A stretch of 64,000 nucleotides of DNA from Clostridiales bacterium (GTDB lineage: Bacteria; Bacillota; Clostridia; Christensenellales; Borkfalkiaceae). Under the pieces are notes generated by a model. That model saw nothing but the letters and a program-made list of their open reading frames with translations. It had not been told where the DNA came from and did not search any database. Positions 6,007 to 14,949 of the stretch are shown piece after piece; the first letter of the stretch is position 1, and each line of letters starts with the position of its first letter. Location: contig SVHT01000005.1 of assembly GCA_015055615.1 (NCBI GenBank), forward strand, positions 1 to 64,000, read 5' to 3'. The position numbers and the translations under genes were made by a program.

Positions 6007-8313
6007 ATGTTAAAATTTGCTTTGGCAGGAAATCCGAACTCGGGCAAAACGACGTTGTTTAATGCGCTTACGGGCAGTACGGCGCACGTTGGCAACTGGC
6101 CTGGCGTTACGGTGGATAAGAAGACGGGCGTATACAAAAAAGGCGAAACCCCCGTAGACATAGTCGATTTACCGGGGATTTATTCCCTTTCGCCGTACAC
6201 CCCCGAAGAAGTGATTGCAAGAAACTTTCTCTTGGAAGAAAGTCCCGATTGCATTATCAATATCGTGGATGCGACGAATTTGGAAAGAAATCTGTATTTG
6301 ACCACACAGCTTATGGAATTGGACGTACCGATGATTGTCGCGCTCAATATGACGGACGTGTTGGATAGACGCGGAGACAAAATTGACGTGCGACTGCTTG
6401 AAAAACGCATCGGTCTGCCCGTGGTAGAAATTTCGGCGCTCAAAGGCGCGAATACCGAAACCTTGATGACGCGCGCGATTGCGACGGCGAAGGAAAAAAG
6501 ACAAGGGAGTAGCGTTTTGCGTGGCTCGGTATTGGGCTCGGCGATTGCCAATGCGGAAATCGCGTTAAAGCTCAAAGAAGTCCCCGCGCCTCTCTTCCAC
6601 GCGGTAAAATTGGTAGAAAAGGACGAAATTGAGGTGCAAAATCATCCGCACGAGGCGCGCGCGGTGGAATCGTTTATTCAAGAAAACTGCCAAAAAGACG
6701 GCTTTTGCGGGGACGCGGAGGCGGAAATTGCCGACGCCCGCTATAAATACATAACTTCGCATTTTTCTTCTACCCTTACGAGGGCGAGAAAACCCAGCTA
6801 TGACGAGCTGTCTAAATCGGATAAGGCTGACAAGGTTTTAACCCATAAAATTTGGGGCTTGCCCATTTTTTTGGTGATTTTGTTCGGTGTTTTCCATTTG
6901 ACTTTCTCGGAAAATTTGCTCTATCTCGGCTCTATTATAAAACCGTTTGGCGAGTGGTGCGGAGAGAAGAGTGAAACGGCTTGGGGCGGTATATTCTTTG
7001 CGGACGGTTTGAATTCGCCCGGCGTGATTTTGTTTAACGCGCTAGATTTATTAACCAGTCAAATTGGCGAGTGGCTCGGCGCAGGTTTAGAGGCGCTTAC
7101 TGTAAAGGAGGCAATCGTCGGTTTGGTCGTAGACGGCGTATGGGGCGGTATCGCATCGGTACTTTCCTTCTTGCCACAGATTTTGGTGCTTTTCCTGTTC
7201 TTCTCGATTTTGGAAGACACGGGATATATGGCGCGCGTAGCCTTTATGTTGGACAGAATTTTCCGCCGTTTCGGCGTTTCGGGCAGAGCTTTTATGCCGA
7301 TGATTATGGGCTTTGGCTGTTCCGTGCCCGCTATGATTAACACCCGTACCATGGCGGACGAGAGAGAACGCGAGGCGACGGTGCGTGTAATTCCCTTCTT
7401 CTCGTGCGGAGCAAAAATGCCTATTTTGCTTGCCATTTCGGGGGGTATCGTGGCGAATTTCGGCATTGGAAACGCAGACGTTATTACCTATTCGATGTAT
7501 CTGCTTGGCGTTGTGACGGCGCTCGTTTCCTTGCTCGTGATGCGTCATACGACCAAGCGCGGCGAGGCGTCTCCGTTCATTATGGAATTGCCCACCTATC
7601 ATATCCCCGGGTTTAAAAACTTGATGTTGCACCTTTGGGATAAGGCAAAACACTTTATCCAAAAAGCATTTACGATTATTTTGATTTCGTGCGTGATTAT
7701 CTGGTTCTTGTCCAACTTTACGTGGAATTGGACGTACGTTGGCGAGGACGGTATGGTAACTTCCATTCTCGCCTCGCTCGGTCAGTTGATACAGCCCTTG
7801 TTTACCCCCCTTGGGTTCGGCAGTCAGGTGCCGGCGTTCGGTTGGGTATTTGCGGTGGCGGCGATTACGGGCTTGATTGCCAAAGAAAACGTTATCGCAA
7901 CCTTCGGTTCGTTGGCGGTGGCGATTGCCGCGGCGATGGGCGGTAGCTTTGAAGCGACGGAAGAAGCTTTGGGCGAAGGCATCGTCCAAGTGGAATACCT
8001 TATCGGCGCAACGGGGATTTCCGTTCCTGCCCTTATATCGTTTATTGCCTTTAATATGTTGACGATACCTTGCTTTGCGGCGGTTGCGGCGGCGCGCGGC
8101 GAAACGGCGAAAGGAAAATTTAAATGGACGCTTTTGTTCTGGATAGTGACGTCTTATCTCGTATCGACCATAGTCTACACAGTAGGCGAATTCGTTTGGC
8201 CGATTGCCGTTTGGCTGGCTTTGGCGGCGCTTACGGTTGTTGGCATTGTGCTGTATAACAAGCGCATGGACAAAAAGGAACAGTTGGAAAAGCAAAAGAA
8301 AACGCTGAAATAA
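6007..8313 (+). CDS. feoB: Ferrous iron transporter FeoB
   Basis: FeoB is the membrane Fe2+ transporter with a cytosolic GTPase domain. G1 is GNPNSGKTT (8-16), followed by the switch region GNWPGVTVDKK, G3 DLPG and G4 NMTD. The four-helix GDI-like region follows. From about residue 280 come the transmembrane Gate domains with the conserved GFGCSVPAMINTRT and FFSCGAKMPIL motifs (each with the family Cys), and a long hydrophobic C-terminus (about 8-10 segments). The 768-residue length is normal. It is the second gene of the feo operon. Confidence 0.98.
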   Translation: MLKFALAGNPNSGKTTLFNALTGSTAHVGNWPGVTVDKKTGVYKKGETPVDIVDLPGIYSLSPYTPEEVIARNFLLEESPDCIINIVDATNLERNLYLTTQLMELDVPMIVALNMTDVLDRRGDKIDVRLLEKRIGLPVVEISALKGANTETLMTRAIATAKEKRQGSSVLRGSVLGSAIANAEIALKLKEVPAPLFHAVKLVEKDEIEVQNHPHEARAVESFIQENCQKDGFCGDAEAEIADARYKYITSHFSSTLTRARKPSYDELSKSDKADKVLTHKIWGLPIFLVILFGVFHLTFSENLLYLGSIIKPFGEWCGEKSETAWGGIFFADGLNSPGVILFNALDLLTSQIGEWLGAGLEALTVKEAIVGLVVDGVWGGIASVLSFLPQILVLFLFFSILEDTGYMARVAFMLDRIFRRFGVSGRAFMPMIMGFGCSVPAMINTRTMADEREREATVRVIPFFSCGAKMPILLAISGGIVANFGIGNADVITYSMYLLGVVTALVSLLVMRHTTKRGEASPFIMELPTYHIPGFKNLMLHLWDKAKHFIQKAFTIILISCVIIWFLSNFTWNWTYVGEDGMVTSILASLGQLIQPLFTPLGFGSQVPAFGWVFAVAAITGLIAKENVIATFGSLAVAIAAAMGGSFEATEEALGEGIVQVEYLIGATGISVPALISFIAFNMLTIPCFAAVAAARGETAKGKFKWTLLFWIVTSYLVSTIVYTVGEFVWPIAVWLALAALTVVGIVLYNKRMDKKEQLEKQKKTLK

Positions 8314-8354
8314 CGATGAAATAACGCTTACACAAATACCTCATTTTTTGCAAT

Positions 8355-8395
8355 ATACCCACCCCCCACGTCGTAAAGGATATGGGGGCGGGTAT
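8355..8395 (+). other. Hairpin between feoB and the Cys-rich gene
   Basis: The inverted repeat ATACCC-A-CCCCC / GGGGG-C-GGGTAT (8355-8366 with 8384-8395) is stable but has no U tract. It is more likely an mRNA-processing or partial-attenuation hairpin than a full terminator. Confidence 0.55.
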
Positions 8396-8418
8396 CACTC
8401 TAAGGAGGCAAAAGTATT

Positions 8419-8688
8419 ATGAAACCTATCGATTATGTGATTATCGGTATCGTCGCGTTGATTGTAGCGGCGGTGACGGTATATATTATCCGTAAAAAGC
8501 TGAAAGGCGAAAAAATCGGCTGTGGCTGTGGTTGTCAATCCTGTCCCCATGCGGGCGCGTGCGGCGGGCGTGCGGACAAAGCGAACGGCGAAACCGACAG
8601 CCAACACGCTTGCGACGGCGAATCCTGCGCTTGCTGCAAAACGGAAAATCAAGAAACCGAGGATACGAAAAATGACGAAACCGTATAG
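8419..8688 (+). CDS. FeoB-associated Cys-rich membrane protein
   Basis: The 89-residue protein has one N-terminal transmembrane helix (VIIGIVALIVAAVTVYII), a short basic stretch, and a cysteine-rich segment (CGCGCQSCPHAGACGG), with more Cys near the end (CDGESCACC). This is the layout of the FeoB-associated family that follows feoB in many anaerobes, where it is thought to assist or tune iron uptake (the role is not established). An AAGGAGG sequence precedes the ATG. It overlaps the phosphatase gene downstream. Confidence 0.88.
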   Translation: MKPIDYVIIGIVALIVAAVTVYIIRKKLKGEKIGCGCGCQSCPHAGACGGRADKANGETDSQHACDGESCACCKTENQETEDTKNDETV

Positions 8689-9142
8689 AATTATGTTCGT
8701 ATGTCTTGGCAATATCTGCCGTTCGCCTATGGCGGAGCTGTTGCTCAAAGACATGGTCAAAAGGGCGGGGCGTGAAAACGAGTTTATTATCGAATCGAGC
8801 GCGACCTCGGACGAAAACGTCTTTAACGGCGTGGGCGCGCCCGTGTATTATCATACCCGCGCTCTGCTCGAAAGCAAGGGGATTTCGTGCGCGGGAAAAC
8901 GCGCGCAGGTCTTGGAAAAAAGACACGGGGCGCAGTTTGATTTATTCCTCTGTATGGACGGGGCGAACGTGCGCAATGCAACCCGCATTTTGGGGGCGGA
9001 AAACGCCCATAAAATCAAAAAACTGCTCTCGTACGCAGGGGAAAGCGGCGACGTTGCCGACCCTTGGTACACGCGCGATTTCGAGCGTTCGTACAGCGAC
9101 GTGAAACGCGGATTGGAGGGCTTGCTTGCAAGCTTGCAATAA
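8672..9142 (+). CDS. Low-molecular-weight protein tyrosine phosphatase
   Basis: The 156-residue protein has the signature VCLGNICRSP near the N-terminus (nucleophile C11, R17 of the CX5R loop) and the general-acid motif VADPWYT near residue 130. I start it at ATG 8672 (MTKPYRI), which overlaps the preceding gene by 17 nt and has a weak GAGGA SD. The open frame runs further upstream, but only as an out-of-frame shadow of the Cys-rich gene. An ATG at 8693 is possible but lacks an SD. It likely dephosphorylates protein tyrosine or arginine; why it is coupled to feo is unclear. Confidence 0.92.
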   Translation: MTKPYRIMFVCLGNICRSPMAELLLKDMVKRAGRENEFIIESSATSDENVFNGVGAPVYYHTRALLESKGISCAGKRAQVLEKRHGAQFDLFLCMDGANVRNATRILGAENAHKIKKLLSYAGESGDVADPWYTRDFERSYSDVKRGLEGLLASLQ

Positions 9143-9152
9143 AACTTATCTA

Positions 9153-9186
9153 CAAAAAAACGGGAGCCGTTAAGACTTCCGTTTTT
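9153..9186. terminator. Bidirectional terminator between converging genes
   Basis: The stem AAAAACGGGAG/CTTCCGTTTTT (9156-9166 with 9176-9186, one G-U pair) has U tracts on both strands. The stop codon of the minus-strand gene falls in its loop. Confidence 0.8.
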
Positions 9187-9892
9187 CATTTTTCGTTGCG
9201 GCAAGTTCCGCTTTTCGCAGGAGCTTTTCCGCTCTTTTTTGTTCTTTTTCCTCTAATTTTGCTTGTTTTTTCCGCTCTTTTGCATCGATTTTGGCTTGCG
9301 CCTTGGTCTGCATTTGCACTTTTCGTTCCGCTTGTACTTGCGCAACGAGGGGGGATAACCGCTCGTAATTTTCTGCCGAATTATCGCTAAGAGGGATGGA
9401 ATTGGAAATCTTTTGCCCAACGAGAGGGATTTCTTCCACGTCGCGGTGTAAACTGTCCAAAAGGTAGGCCTTTTCAATCTCGATAAAGCGGATAATGAAA
9501 TAGAATAAAATATCCAAAATCCAACCGATAATCATGAGTAGCGTCATCAAAAAGGACAGCGGGTCAAAGTGGGTTTTGCTTAACGCCAGACCGTAAACGG
9601 CAATCCCCAAAACGGGCAATTTTATCAGGCGTTTGCACCAGCCGTACACCTTTTTTACCCGCCGCTTTAGTTTTTTGGCGTGCAGTTTTCCTTCCATGAT
9701 AAGGAAGAATACAAAATAGGTGGCGGTTAGGCTTAAAAGAGCGATATTTACCGCTAGAAAACCCGTTTGCGTGGCGAGCGCGTAAATTAAATAAACGATA
9801 GAAAGCAAATGCACGCCCACCGTAATCGTGACGCGGATTTTCTTAAAATCGCTCATAATCTTTTTGAAGGCGGCTTGGGTATAATCAAACAT
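9170..9892 (-). CDS. Hypothetical membrane protein with charged C-terminal tail
   Basis: The 240-residue protein is not recognised by family. It has about four hydrophobic segments (about 25-45, 48-66, 90-104 and 113-137), the first two followed by a Lys/Arg-rich loop (KLHAKKLKRRVKKVYGWCKR). The last 50 residues are very rich in K, E, A and Q and predicted to form a coiled coil. A good SD (AAGGAGC) precedes the ATG. It lies 17 nt downstream of the methyltransferase gene on the same strand and is probably co-transcribed with it. Confidence 0.75.
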   Translation of the reverse strand: MFDYTQAAFKKIMSDFKKIRVTITVGVHLLSIVYLIYALATQTGFLAVNIALLSLTATYFVFFLIMEGKLHAKKLKRRVKKVYGWCKRLIKLPVLGIAVYGLALSKTHFDPLSFLMTLLMIIGWILDILFYFIIRFIEIEKAYLLDSLHRDVEEIPLVGQKISNSIPLSDNSAENYERLSPLVAQVQAERKVQMQTKAQAKIDAKERKKQAKLEEKEQKRAEKLLRKAELAATKNEKRKS

Positions 9893-9909
9893 ACAATTAG
9901 CTCCTTGTT

Positions 9910-11070
9910 TTAACGCCGTTTCTCATCGTCTGCTTTTGGCGGTTTGCCGAAATACGAATAAAAACCGCAGGTGAGATTTGCGTTGAACAGCTTTTTCTTC
10001 TTATCCGCCGTCTTGCCGAACGCGCGTTCAAAATCGGGCAGAGAAGTCAAAATATAGGCGTTCCAATCGGGCAATTTGCGGAAAGCCTTACCAAACGCCG
10101 ACATCAGCGCGCGGACTTCCTTTTCTTCGCTTAACCGCTCCCCGTAGGGAGGATTTGAAAGCAAAACGCCGTATTTTTGTTCGCAGGAAAACTTGGTTGC
10201 GTCGGCGACGGAAAAGCGGATATGCTTGTCTACGCCCGCCCGTTTTGCGTGGTATTTAGCAATGGAAATTGCCTCGGGATTGATATCGGAGGCGAAAATC
10301 ATCGGGGTTACCGTGCGCATTTCTTTGTCGCGCGCCTCTTCCCGCGCGGTTTCCAAAATTCCTTTCGGCGCGTACGCCCATGCTGTAAAATCAAAATCCC
10401 GATGCAAGCCCGGCGCGATATGCAACGCCTTCATAGCCGCCTCAATCGGCAGAGTACCGCTCCCGCAGAAGGGGTCTGCAAACGGCTTTTCAATATCCCT
10501 GTCGGGGTTGTAAAAGGTGGAATCAATCAGCGCCGCCGCAAGGGTTTCCTTTAACGGCGCGGTGTACGCCAAGGAACGATAGCCTCGCTTGTGCAAGCCC
10601 TCGCCCGAGGTGTCCAATGTGACAGTCACTTCGTCTTTATACACGGAAATGCCGACAATCGAGCGCGCGCCCGTTTCCGCAAAGGTCTTTCTGCCAGAGC
10701 GTATCTTGTCGGAAAGGCGACGGATAATTGCCTTTTTTGCCACGCCCCCCGTGGCTTTGATAGCGGCAAGGGTGCTTTGCACACTCTTTCCGTCCATTAA
10801 AATTTTGCTGTCTACCGTCAGCCAGTTTTCCCAAGGAATATCGTAAACGCCGTCGTACAGCTCGTCAAAGGTGACGGCGTGAAAGCGCGAAAGGACGATA
10901 AGCACGCGCTCTCCGCTACGAAGAAGTACGTTTAGGCGCGCGATATCTTGCCAATCGCCGTCCAGCTCGATTCTGCCGTTGTCGGCAGGCGCTTTTGCAT
11001 AGCCGAGCGCAAAGAGTTGGCGTTTTGTAATTTGTTCCAAGCCCGAGGCTACGGGAATTAATAATTTCAT
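9910..11070 (-). CDS. THUMP-domain class I SAM-dependent RNA methyltransferase (RlmL/YpsC-like)
   Basis: The protein of about 386 residues has an N-terminal ferredoxin-like/THUMP region (from MKLLIPVASGLEQITKRQL) that binds RNA. The methyltransferase domain has the SAM-binding motif ADPFCGSGTLPIEAA, ASDINPEAI as motif II and the catalytic NPPYGERL of N2-guanine enzymes, so it most likely makes m2G in 23S rRNA. The frame is open to 11160, but a perfect promoter (11080-11108) lies inside that extension, so the start is ATG 11070. This leaves a leader of only about 2-3 nt and no SD, so the mRNA appears leaderless. Confidence 0.9.
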   Translation of the reverse strand: MKLLIPVASGLEQITKRQLFALGYAKAPADNGRIELDGDWQDIARLNVLLRSGERVLIVLSRFHAVTFDELYDGVYDIPWENWLTVDSKILMDGKSVQSTLAAIKATGGVAKKAIIRRLSDKIRSGRKTFAETGARSIVGISVYKDEVTVTLDTSGEGLHKRGYRSLAYTAPLKETLAAALIDSTFYNPDRDIEKPFADPFCGSGTLPIEAAMKALHIAPGLHRDFDFTAWAYAPKGILETAREEARDKEMRTVTPMIFASDINPEAISIAKYHAKRAGVDKHIRFSVADATKFSCEQKYGVLLSNPPYGERLSEEKEVRALMSAFGKAFRKLPDWNAYILTSLPDFERAFGKTADKKKKLFNANLTCGFYSYFGKPPKADDEKRR

Positions 11071-11079
11071 AGCGTAATT

Positions 11080-11108
11080 ATTATAGCGGAAAAGGGGCTT
11101 TTTGTCAA
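11080..11108 (-). promoter_or_regulatory. Promoter of the RNA methyltransferase, giving a near-leaderless mRNA
   Basis: On the minus strand, -35 TTGACA (11108-11103), a 17-nt spacer and -10 TATAAT (11085-11080). Nine bases separate the -10 from the ATG at 11070, so transcription should start 2-3 nt before it. Confidence 0.85.
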
Positions 11109-11123
11109 GGTTTCTTTCAAAGA

Positions 11124-11152
11124 TTGACAAAGGGGAAAAAAGGGAGTATAAT
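11124..11152 (+). promoter_or_regulatory. Promoter of queH, giving a leaderless mRNA
   Basis: TTGACA (11124-11129), a 17-nt spacer and TATAAT (11147-11152). Only six bases (AGGGGC) separate the -10 from the ATG at 11159, so the A of ATG should be at or next to +1. Confidence 0.85.
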
Positions 11153-11158
11153 AGGGGC

Positions 11159-11746
11159 ATGAAGGAAAATTTTGACCGCTTGATGCAAGAACAAATGAAG
11201 AAAGTGGAAAAGGGAACGCCGTTGCTACTCCATAGTTGTTGCGCGCCCTGTTCGTCCGCGTGCTTGGAACGTCTGAAAGACGTTTTTCAAGTGACGGTTT
11301 TGTATTATAACCCGAACATTGACGAGGAGAAAGAGTACGAAAAGCGCAAAGCCGAACAAATTCGCTTTTTACGTGAAACGGGTTGGGCGGAGATTCTCGA
11401 TTGCGACCACGACGCGCAGGCGTTTATAGAAATGGCAAGGGGGTTGGAAAACGAGCCCGAGCGCGGGGCGCGGTGTTATGCGTGTTACGCGCTCCGTTTG
11501 GGAAAGACGGCGCAAATGGCAAAAGAAAAGGGGTTTTCGTGGTTTGGCACGACGCTGACCTTATCCCCGCATAAAAACGCCGAGTGGCTGAACGAAATTG
11601 GGCAAAAGGTGGGGGGACGGTACGAGGTGAACTACCTTTTCAGCGATTTTAAAAAGCAGGGCGGGTATTACCGCTCCATTGATTTATCCAAGGAATACAA
11701 TCTGTATCGGCAAGATTTTTGCGGTTGCAAATTCTCAAAACGGTAA
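11159..11746 (+). CDS. queH: Epoxyqueuosine reductase QueH
   Basis: QueH reduces epoxyqueuosine in tRNA to queuosine, the last step of the pathway (QueA, encoded at 3727, makes the substrate). The 195-residue protein has the DUF208 cysteines: HSCCAPCSS (C27, C28, C31), RCYACYALR in the middle and FCGCKF at the C-terminus, proposed Fe-S and metal ligands. The frame is open further upstream, but the promoter at 11124-11152 makes ATG 11159 the first usable start. No SD is possible, so it is leaderless, like the divergent methyltransferase. Confidence 0.93.
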   Translation: MKENFDRLMQEQMKKVEKGTPLLLHSCCAPCSSACLERLKDVFQVTVLYYNPNIDEEKEYEKRKAEQIRFLRETGWAEILDCDHDAQAFIEMARGLENEPERGARCYACYALRLGKTAQMAKEKGFSWFGTTLTLSPHKNAEWLNEIGQKVGGRYEVNYLFSDFKKQGGYYRSIDLSKEYNLYRQDFCGCKFSKR

Positions 11747-11778
11747 AAAAAGAGCAAGGGCGAAAACCCCTTGCTTTT

Positions 11779-11780
<2 letters not shown>
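11745..11780. terminator. Bidirectional terminator between queH and mnmA
   Basis: The stem AGCAAGGG/CCCTTGCT (11753-11760 with 11768-11775) is flanked by A6 and T6 runs, so it works on both strands. The stop codons of both genes touch it. Confidence 0.88.
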
Positions 11781-13062
<1,282 letters not shown>

Positions 13063-13084
13063 TTAAAAGAGAAACAAAACAAAC

Positions 13085-13160
13085 GTATCCGTAGTCTAAT
13101 TGGATAAAATATTGGCCTCCGACGCCGACGTTCTGGGTTCGAGCCCCAGCGGGTACACCA
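13085..13160 (+). tRNA. tRNA-Arg (anticodon CCG)
   Basis: The 76 nt fold as a cloverleaf. The acceptor GTATCCG pairs with CGGGTAC (one G-U), then A and an encoded CCA. The anticodon stem TTGGC/GCCGA holds the loop CTCCGAC with anticodon CCG, reading CGG. The T arm is CTGGG TTCGAGC CCCAG. The D stem is weak (one mismatch). The last 17 nt plus AAA are repeated exactly at 13280-13299. Confidence 0.93.
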
Positions 13161-13163
13161 AAA
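13144..13163 (+). repeat. tRNA-Arg 3'-end direct repeat, copy 1 (att-like)
   Basis: CCCCAGCGGGTACACCAAAA is the 3' end of the intact tRNA plus three bases, and is repeated exactly at 13280-13299. Duplicated tRNA 3' ends are the usual scar of site-specific integration. Confidence 0.85.
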
Positions 13164-13187
13164 CGCCCCCTTAGCGGGGCGTTTTTT
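13162..13187 (+). terminator. Terminator of the tRNA-Arg gene
   Basis: The stem AACGCCCC/GGGGCGTT (13162-13169 with 13176-13183) is followed by TTTTTT. Confidence 0.88.
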
Positions 13188-13296
13188 GTATCCCGCAGGA
13201 TTGGTGAGAACCCACGGTTCGTGCGAGCGGATTTATTCCGCGACGCCTTGCCTAGGGTCCGTTTACGGAAACGGCAAAACCCCAGCGGGTACACCA
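13188..13296 (+). other. Hairpin-rich, tRNA-like stretch between the two tRNA-end copies
   Basis: This 109-nt stretch can close with GTA(T)CCCGC (13188-13196) paired to GCGGGTAC (13285-13292), leaving a 3' ACCA. Inside are three short hairpins: GAACC/GGTTC (208-220 of 13 kb), GCGGA/TCCGC (227-241) and CCGTTT/AAACGG (259-274). It lacks a T loop and anticodon arm, so it is not an ordinary tRNA. It lies between two intrinsic terminators. It may be a decayed integration remnant or a small structured RNA. Confidence 0.4.
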
Positions 13297-13299
13297 AAA
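13280..13299 (+). repeat. tRNA-Arg 3'-end direct repeat, copy 2 (att-like)
   Basis: An exact 20-bp copy of 13144-13163, directly followed by the terminator at 13301-13335. Confidence 0.85.
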
Positions 13300-13300
13300 A

Positions 13301-13335
13301 AACCGTTATGCATTGTTAGCACATAACGGTTTTTT
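13301..13335. terminator. Bidirectional terminator
   Basis: The stem AACCGTTATG/CATAACGGTT (13301-13310 with 13322-13331) has T and A runs on either side. It serves the minus-strand DUF4926 gene and any transcript from the tRNA side. Confidence 0.85.
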
Positions 13336-13348
13336 AGATTTGTTTAAG

Positions 13349-13540
13349 TCAATCGAGATATTCTTTTACCAAAGCTAAAAGTGTCGTGGGTGTTGTTAAT
13401 ACATCTATGGTATCACCTTTCTCATCGAAAAATTCGACTTCAAAGGCTTTTCCGTCATATTCGCATACGATTGTGCCTTCTGTTCCTGCGTCTAATCCTT
13501 CAAAGGGTTTAACTAATTTTACAACATCTAATTCTTTCAT
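13349..13540 (-). CDS. DUF4926-type small protein
   Basis: The 63-residue sequence (MKELDVVKLVKPFEGLDAG..., ...GTIVCEYDGKAFEVEFFDEKG) has the SH3-like pattern of DUF4926 proteins. These are often encoded next to small toxin-like partners, but no such partner is visible here. A good SD (AAGGAG) is present. It lies 56 nt downstream of the FAD oxidoreductase on the same strand and shares its terminator, so it is probably co-transcribed. Its function is unknown; an orphan immunity/antitoxin role is only a possibility. Confidence 0.75.
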   Translation of the reverse strand: MKELDVVKLVKPFEGLDAGTEGTIVCEYDGKAFEVEFFDEKGDTIDVLTTPTTLLALVKEYLD

Positions 13541-13596
13541 GGTAGATTCTCCTTATTTTTTATCGGGATATACGGTAACAATTTTATAGGTTGTCG

Positions 13597-14838
13597 TTAA
13601 AGCGTTTTGCTTACAAAATCAGTAAGATGTAGGTTGAGTTTTACGTCCAAAAGGTCAATGCCTTGTTTTATCGATTCCGCGACGTAATAGCCCGCGCTTT
13701 CGCCCATCTGCGCGCAGTTGCCCGTTACGCGGTAGGACGCCATCGCCTCGCGCGAGCCCGAAATGCAACGTCCCGCTACGACAATCCCTTTATATCCCTT
13801 GGGGATTAAGGCGCGCATGGGGATATAATACGGTTGCACCTGGAAACAGTTCTGCCCCTTGTTCGATTTTGTGTGCAAATCCGCGCCGAAAGTGACAAAG
13901 GCAACGGCGTCGTCGAATTTCGCGCCCGTCAAAATATCGTCCGTGCTCATACGGTATTCGCCGACGATACGCCGAGATTCGCGCACGCCCAATACGCTCG
14001 ACGAGGTAATCAGCTCCAAATCTTTAAACTCTTCGTCGTATTTTGTCAAGAACTCAAAGGCGTCCATAAGCTGTTGTCTGCCTTCCATGGTCGCCGTGGT
14101 CAGCGCGCTTGCGTCCAAGGGGTTGTATTCGTACATGTGCGTAAACTGGATTACGCCAAAGTGGGAATTGGGCGCGGGGATAAGGTAAGGCACGCGGAAA
14201 GGGAGTTGCTTGCCCGCCTTTTCGTAAACGGCGTTCAGCTTTTCAAAAAGCATCAATCCGTCCTTGTATTTTTCGGGGATATTGCCGACCAAAAACATCA
14301 AGGTCATGGCTTGGCACTCTTTATAATCGCCGTCCACGCCTAGCTCGAACGGACAGCCCGCGCTTGCCGCGACGTTGCCGTCGCCCGTGCAATCGAAAAC
14401 GGTCTTGGCAAGGACGGCAAAACGCCCTTCGATATTTTCCGCAACGATACCGTACACGCGATTTCCTTCCGCTAAAGCGCGGGAAAAGGTGGTGTTGTAC
14501 AAAACTTCGACGCCTGCCTCTTGCATCTTCTTTTCTAAAATGAATTTCATGTACTCGTAATTGAAACTCATATTCCAAAACCCGCCGAATTGGTTAGCCG
14601 TCTTTAATTCGTTGACCAACTCTTCGACGAGCCCCGATTTATCATAGAAATCAAAAAACGGATTCATAAAGCCCGTCGTCCAAGCCCCGCCAAGACAGTT
14701 AAATTTTTCAATCAGTAGCGTTTTCATGCCCGACCTGCCGAGGGCGATTGCCGCGCCGCAACCCGCGGGCCCCGCGCCGACAACCACGGCGTCGTATTCG
14801 CCTAAAATAGGCGTAGTGAGATTTTCGTTGATAACCAT
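13597..14838 (-). CDS. FAD-dependent oxidoreductase (FAD_oxidored family)
   Basis: The 413-residue protein starts with a Rossmann dinucleotide motif, VVVGAGPAGCGAAIALGRSG (about 19-38), followed by LLIEKFNCLGG. It later has the FDCTGDGNVAASAG motif (about residue 150) and the C-terminal GIVVAGRCISGSREAMASYR motif of PF12831-type flavoproteins. Substrates of the family are diverse and mostly unknown. No signal peptide is seen. The divergent AraC-type gene shares overlapping promoters with it and is the likely regulator, suggesting inducible catabolism of some small molecule. Confidence 0.85.
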   Translation of the reverse strand: MVINENLTTPILGEYDAVVVGAGPAGCGAAIALGRSGMKTLLIEKFNCLGGAWTTGFMNPFFDFYDKSGLVEELVNELKTANQFGGFWNMSFNYEYMKFILEKKMQEAGVEVLYNTTFSRALAEGNRVYGIVAENIEGRFAVLAKTVFDCTGDGNVAASAGCPFELGVDGDYKECQAMTLMFLVGNIPEKYKDGLMLFEKLNAVYEKAGKQLPFRVPYLIPAPNSHFGVIQFTHMYEYNPLDASALTTATMEGRQQLMDAFEFLTKYDEEFKDLELITSSSVLGVRESRRIVGEYRMSTDDILTGAKFDDAVAFVTFGADLHTKSNKGQNCFQVQPYYIPMRALIPKGYKGIVVAGRCISGSREAMASYRVTGNCAQMGESAGYYVAESIKQGIDLLDVKLNLHLTDFVSKTL

Positions 14839-14869
14839 AAAGCCTTAACAGCCTCCCGTTTTTTCTTTT

Positions 14870-14898
14870 ATTGTAGCACAGCCTATTGACAAATACAA
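14870..14898 (-). promoter_or_regulatory. Promoter of the FAD oxidoreductase
   Basis: On the minus strand, -35 TTGTAT (14898-14893), a 17-nt spacer and -10 TACAAT (14875-14870). It overlaps the -35 of the divergent AraC promoter. Confidence 0.65.
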
Positions 14899-14914
14899 TG
14901 AAAGAAATTATAAT
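14886..14914 (+). promoter_or_regulatory. Promoter of the AraC-type regulator
   Basis: TTGACA (14886-14891), a 17-nt spacer and TATAAT (14909-14914). The -35 lies within the spacer of the divergent promoter, so the two compete. Confidence 0.88.
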
Positions 14915-14949
14915 AGATATGGACAAAGTTAAGATTTTAGGAGGGGAAT

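Noticed and set aside
7087-8295. A 402-residue minus-strand frame opposite feoB
   Set aside because: Same reason: it is antisense to a conserved gene and has no recognisable domain.
8355-8395. A full terminator between feoB and the Cys-rich gene
   Set aside because: The stem is strong but no U tract follows, and the next genes belong to the feo unit.
9910-11160. Start of the RNA methyltransferase at 11160
   Set aside because: The extension contains its own perfect promoter and no conserved residues; 11070 is the start.
13188-13296. A second tRNA gene
   Set aside because: It has an acceptor-like stem and ACCA but no T loop, no anticodon arm and too much length.
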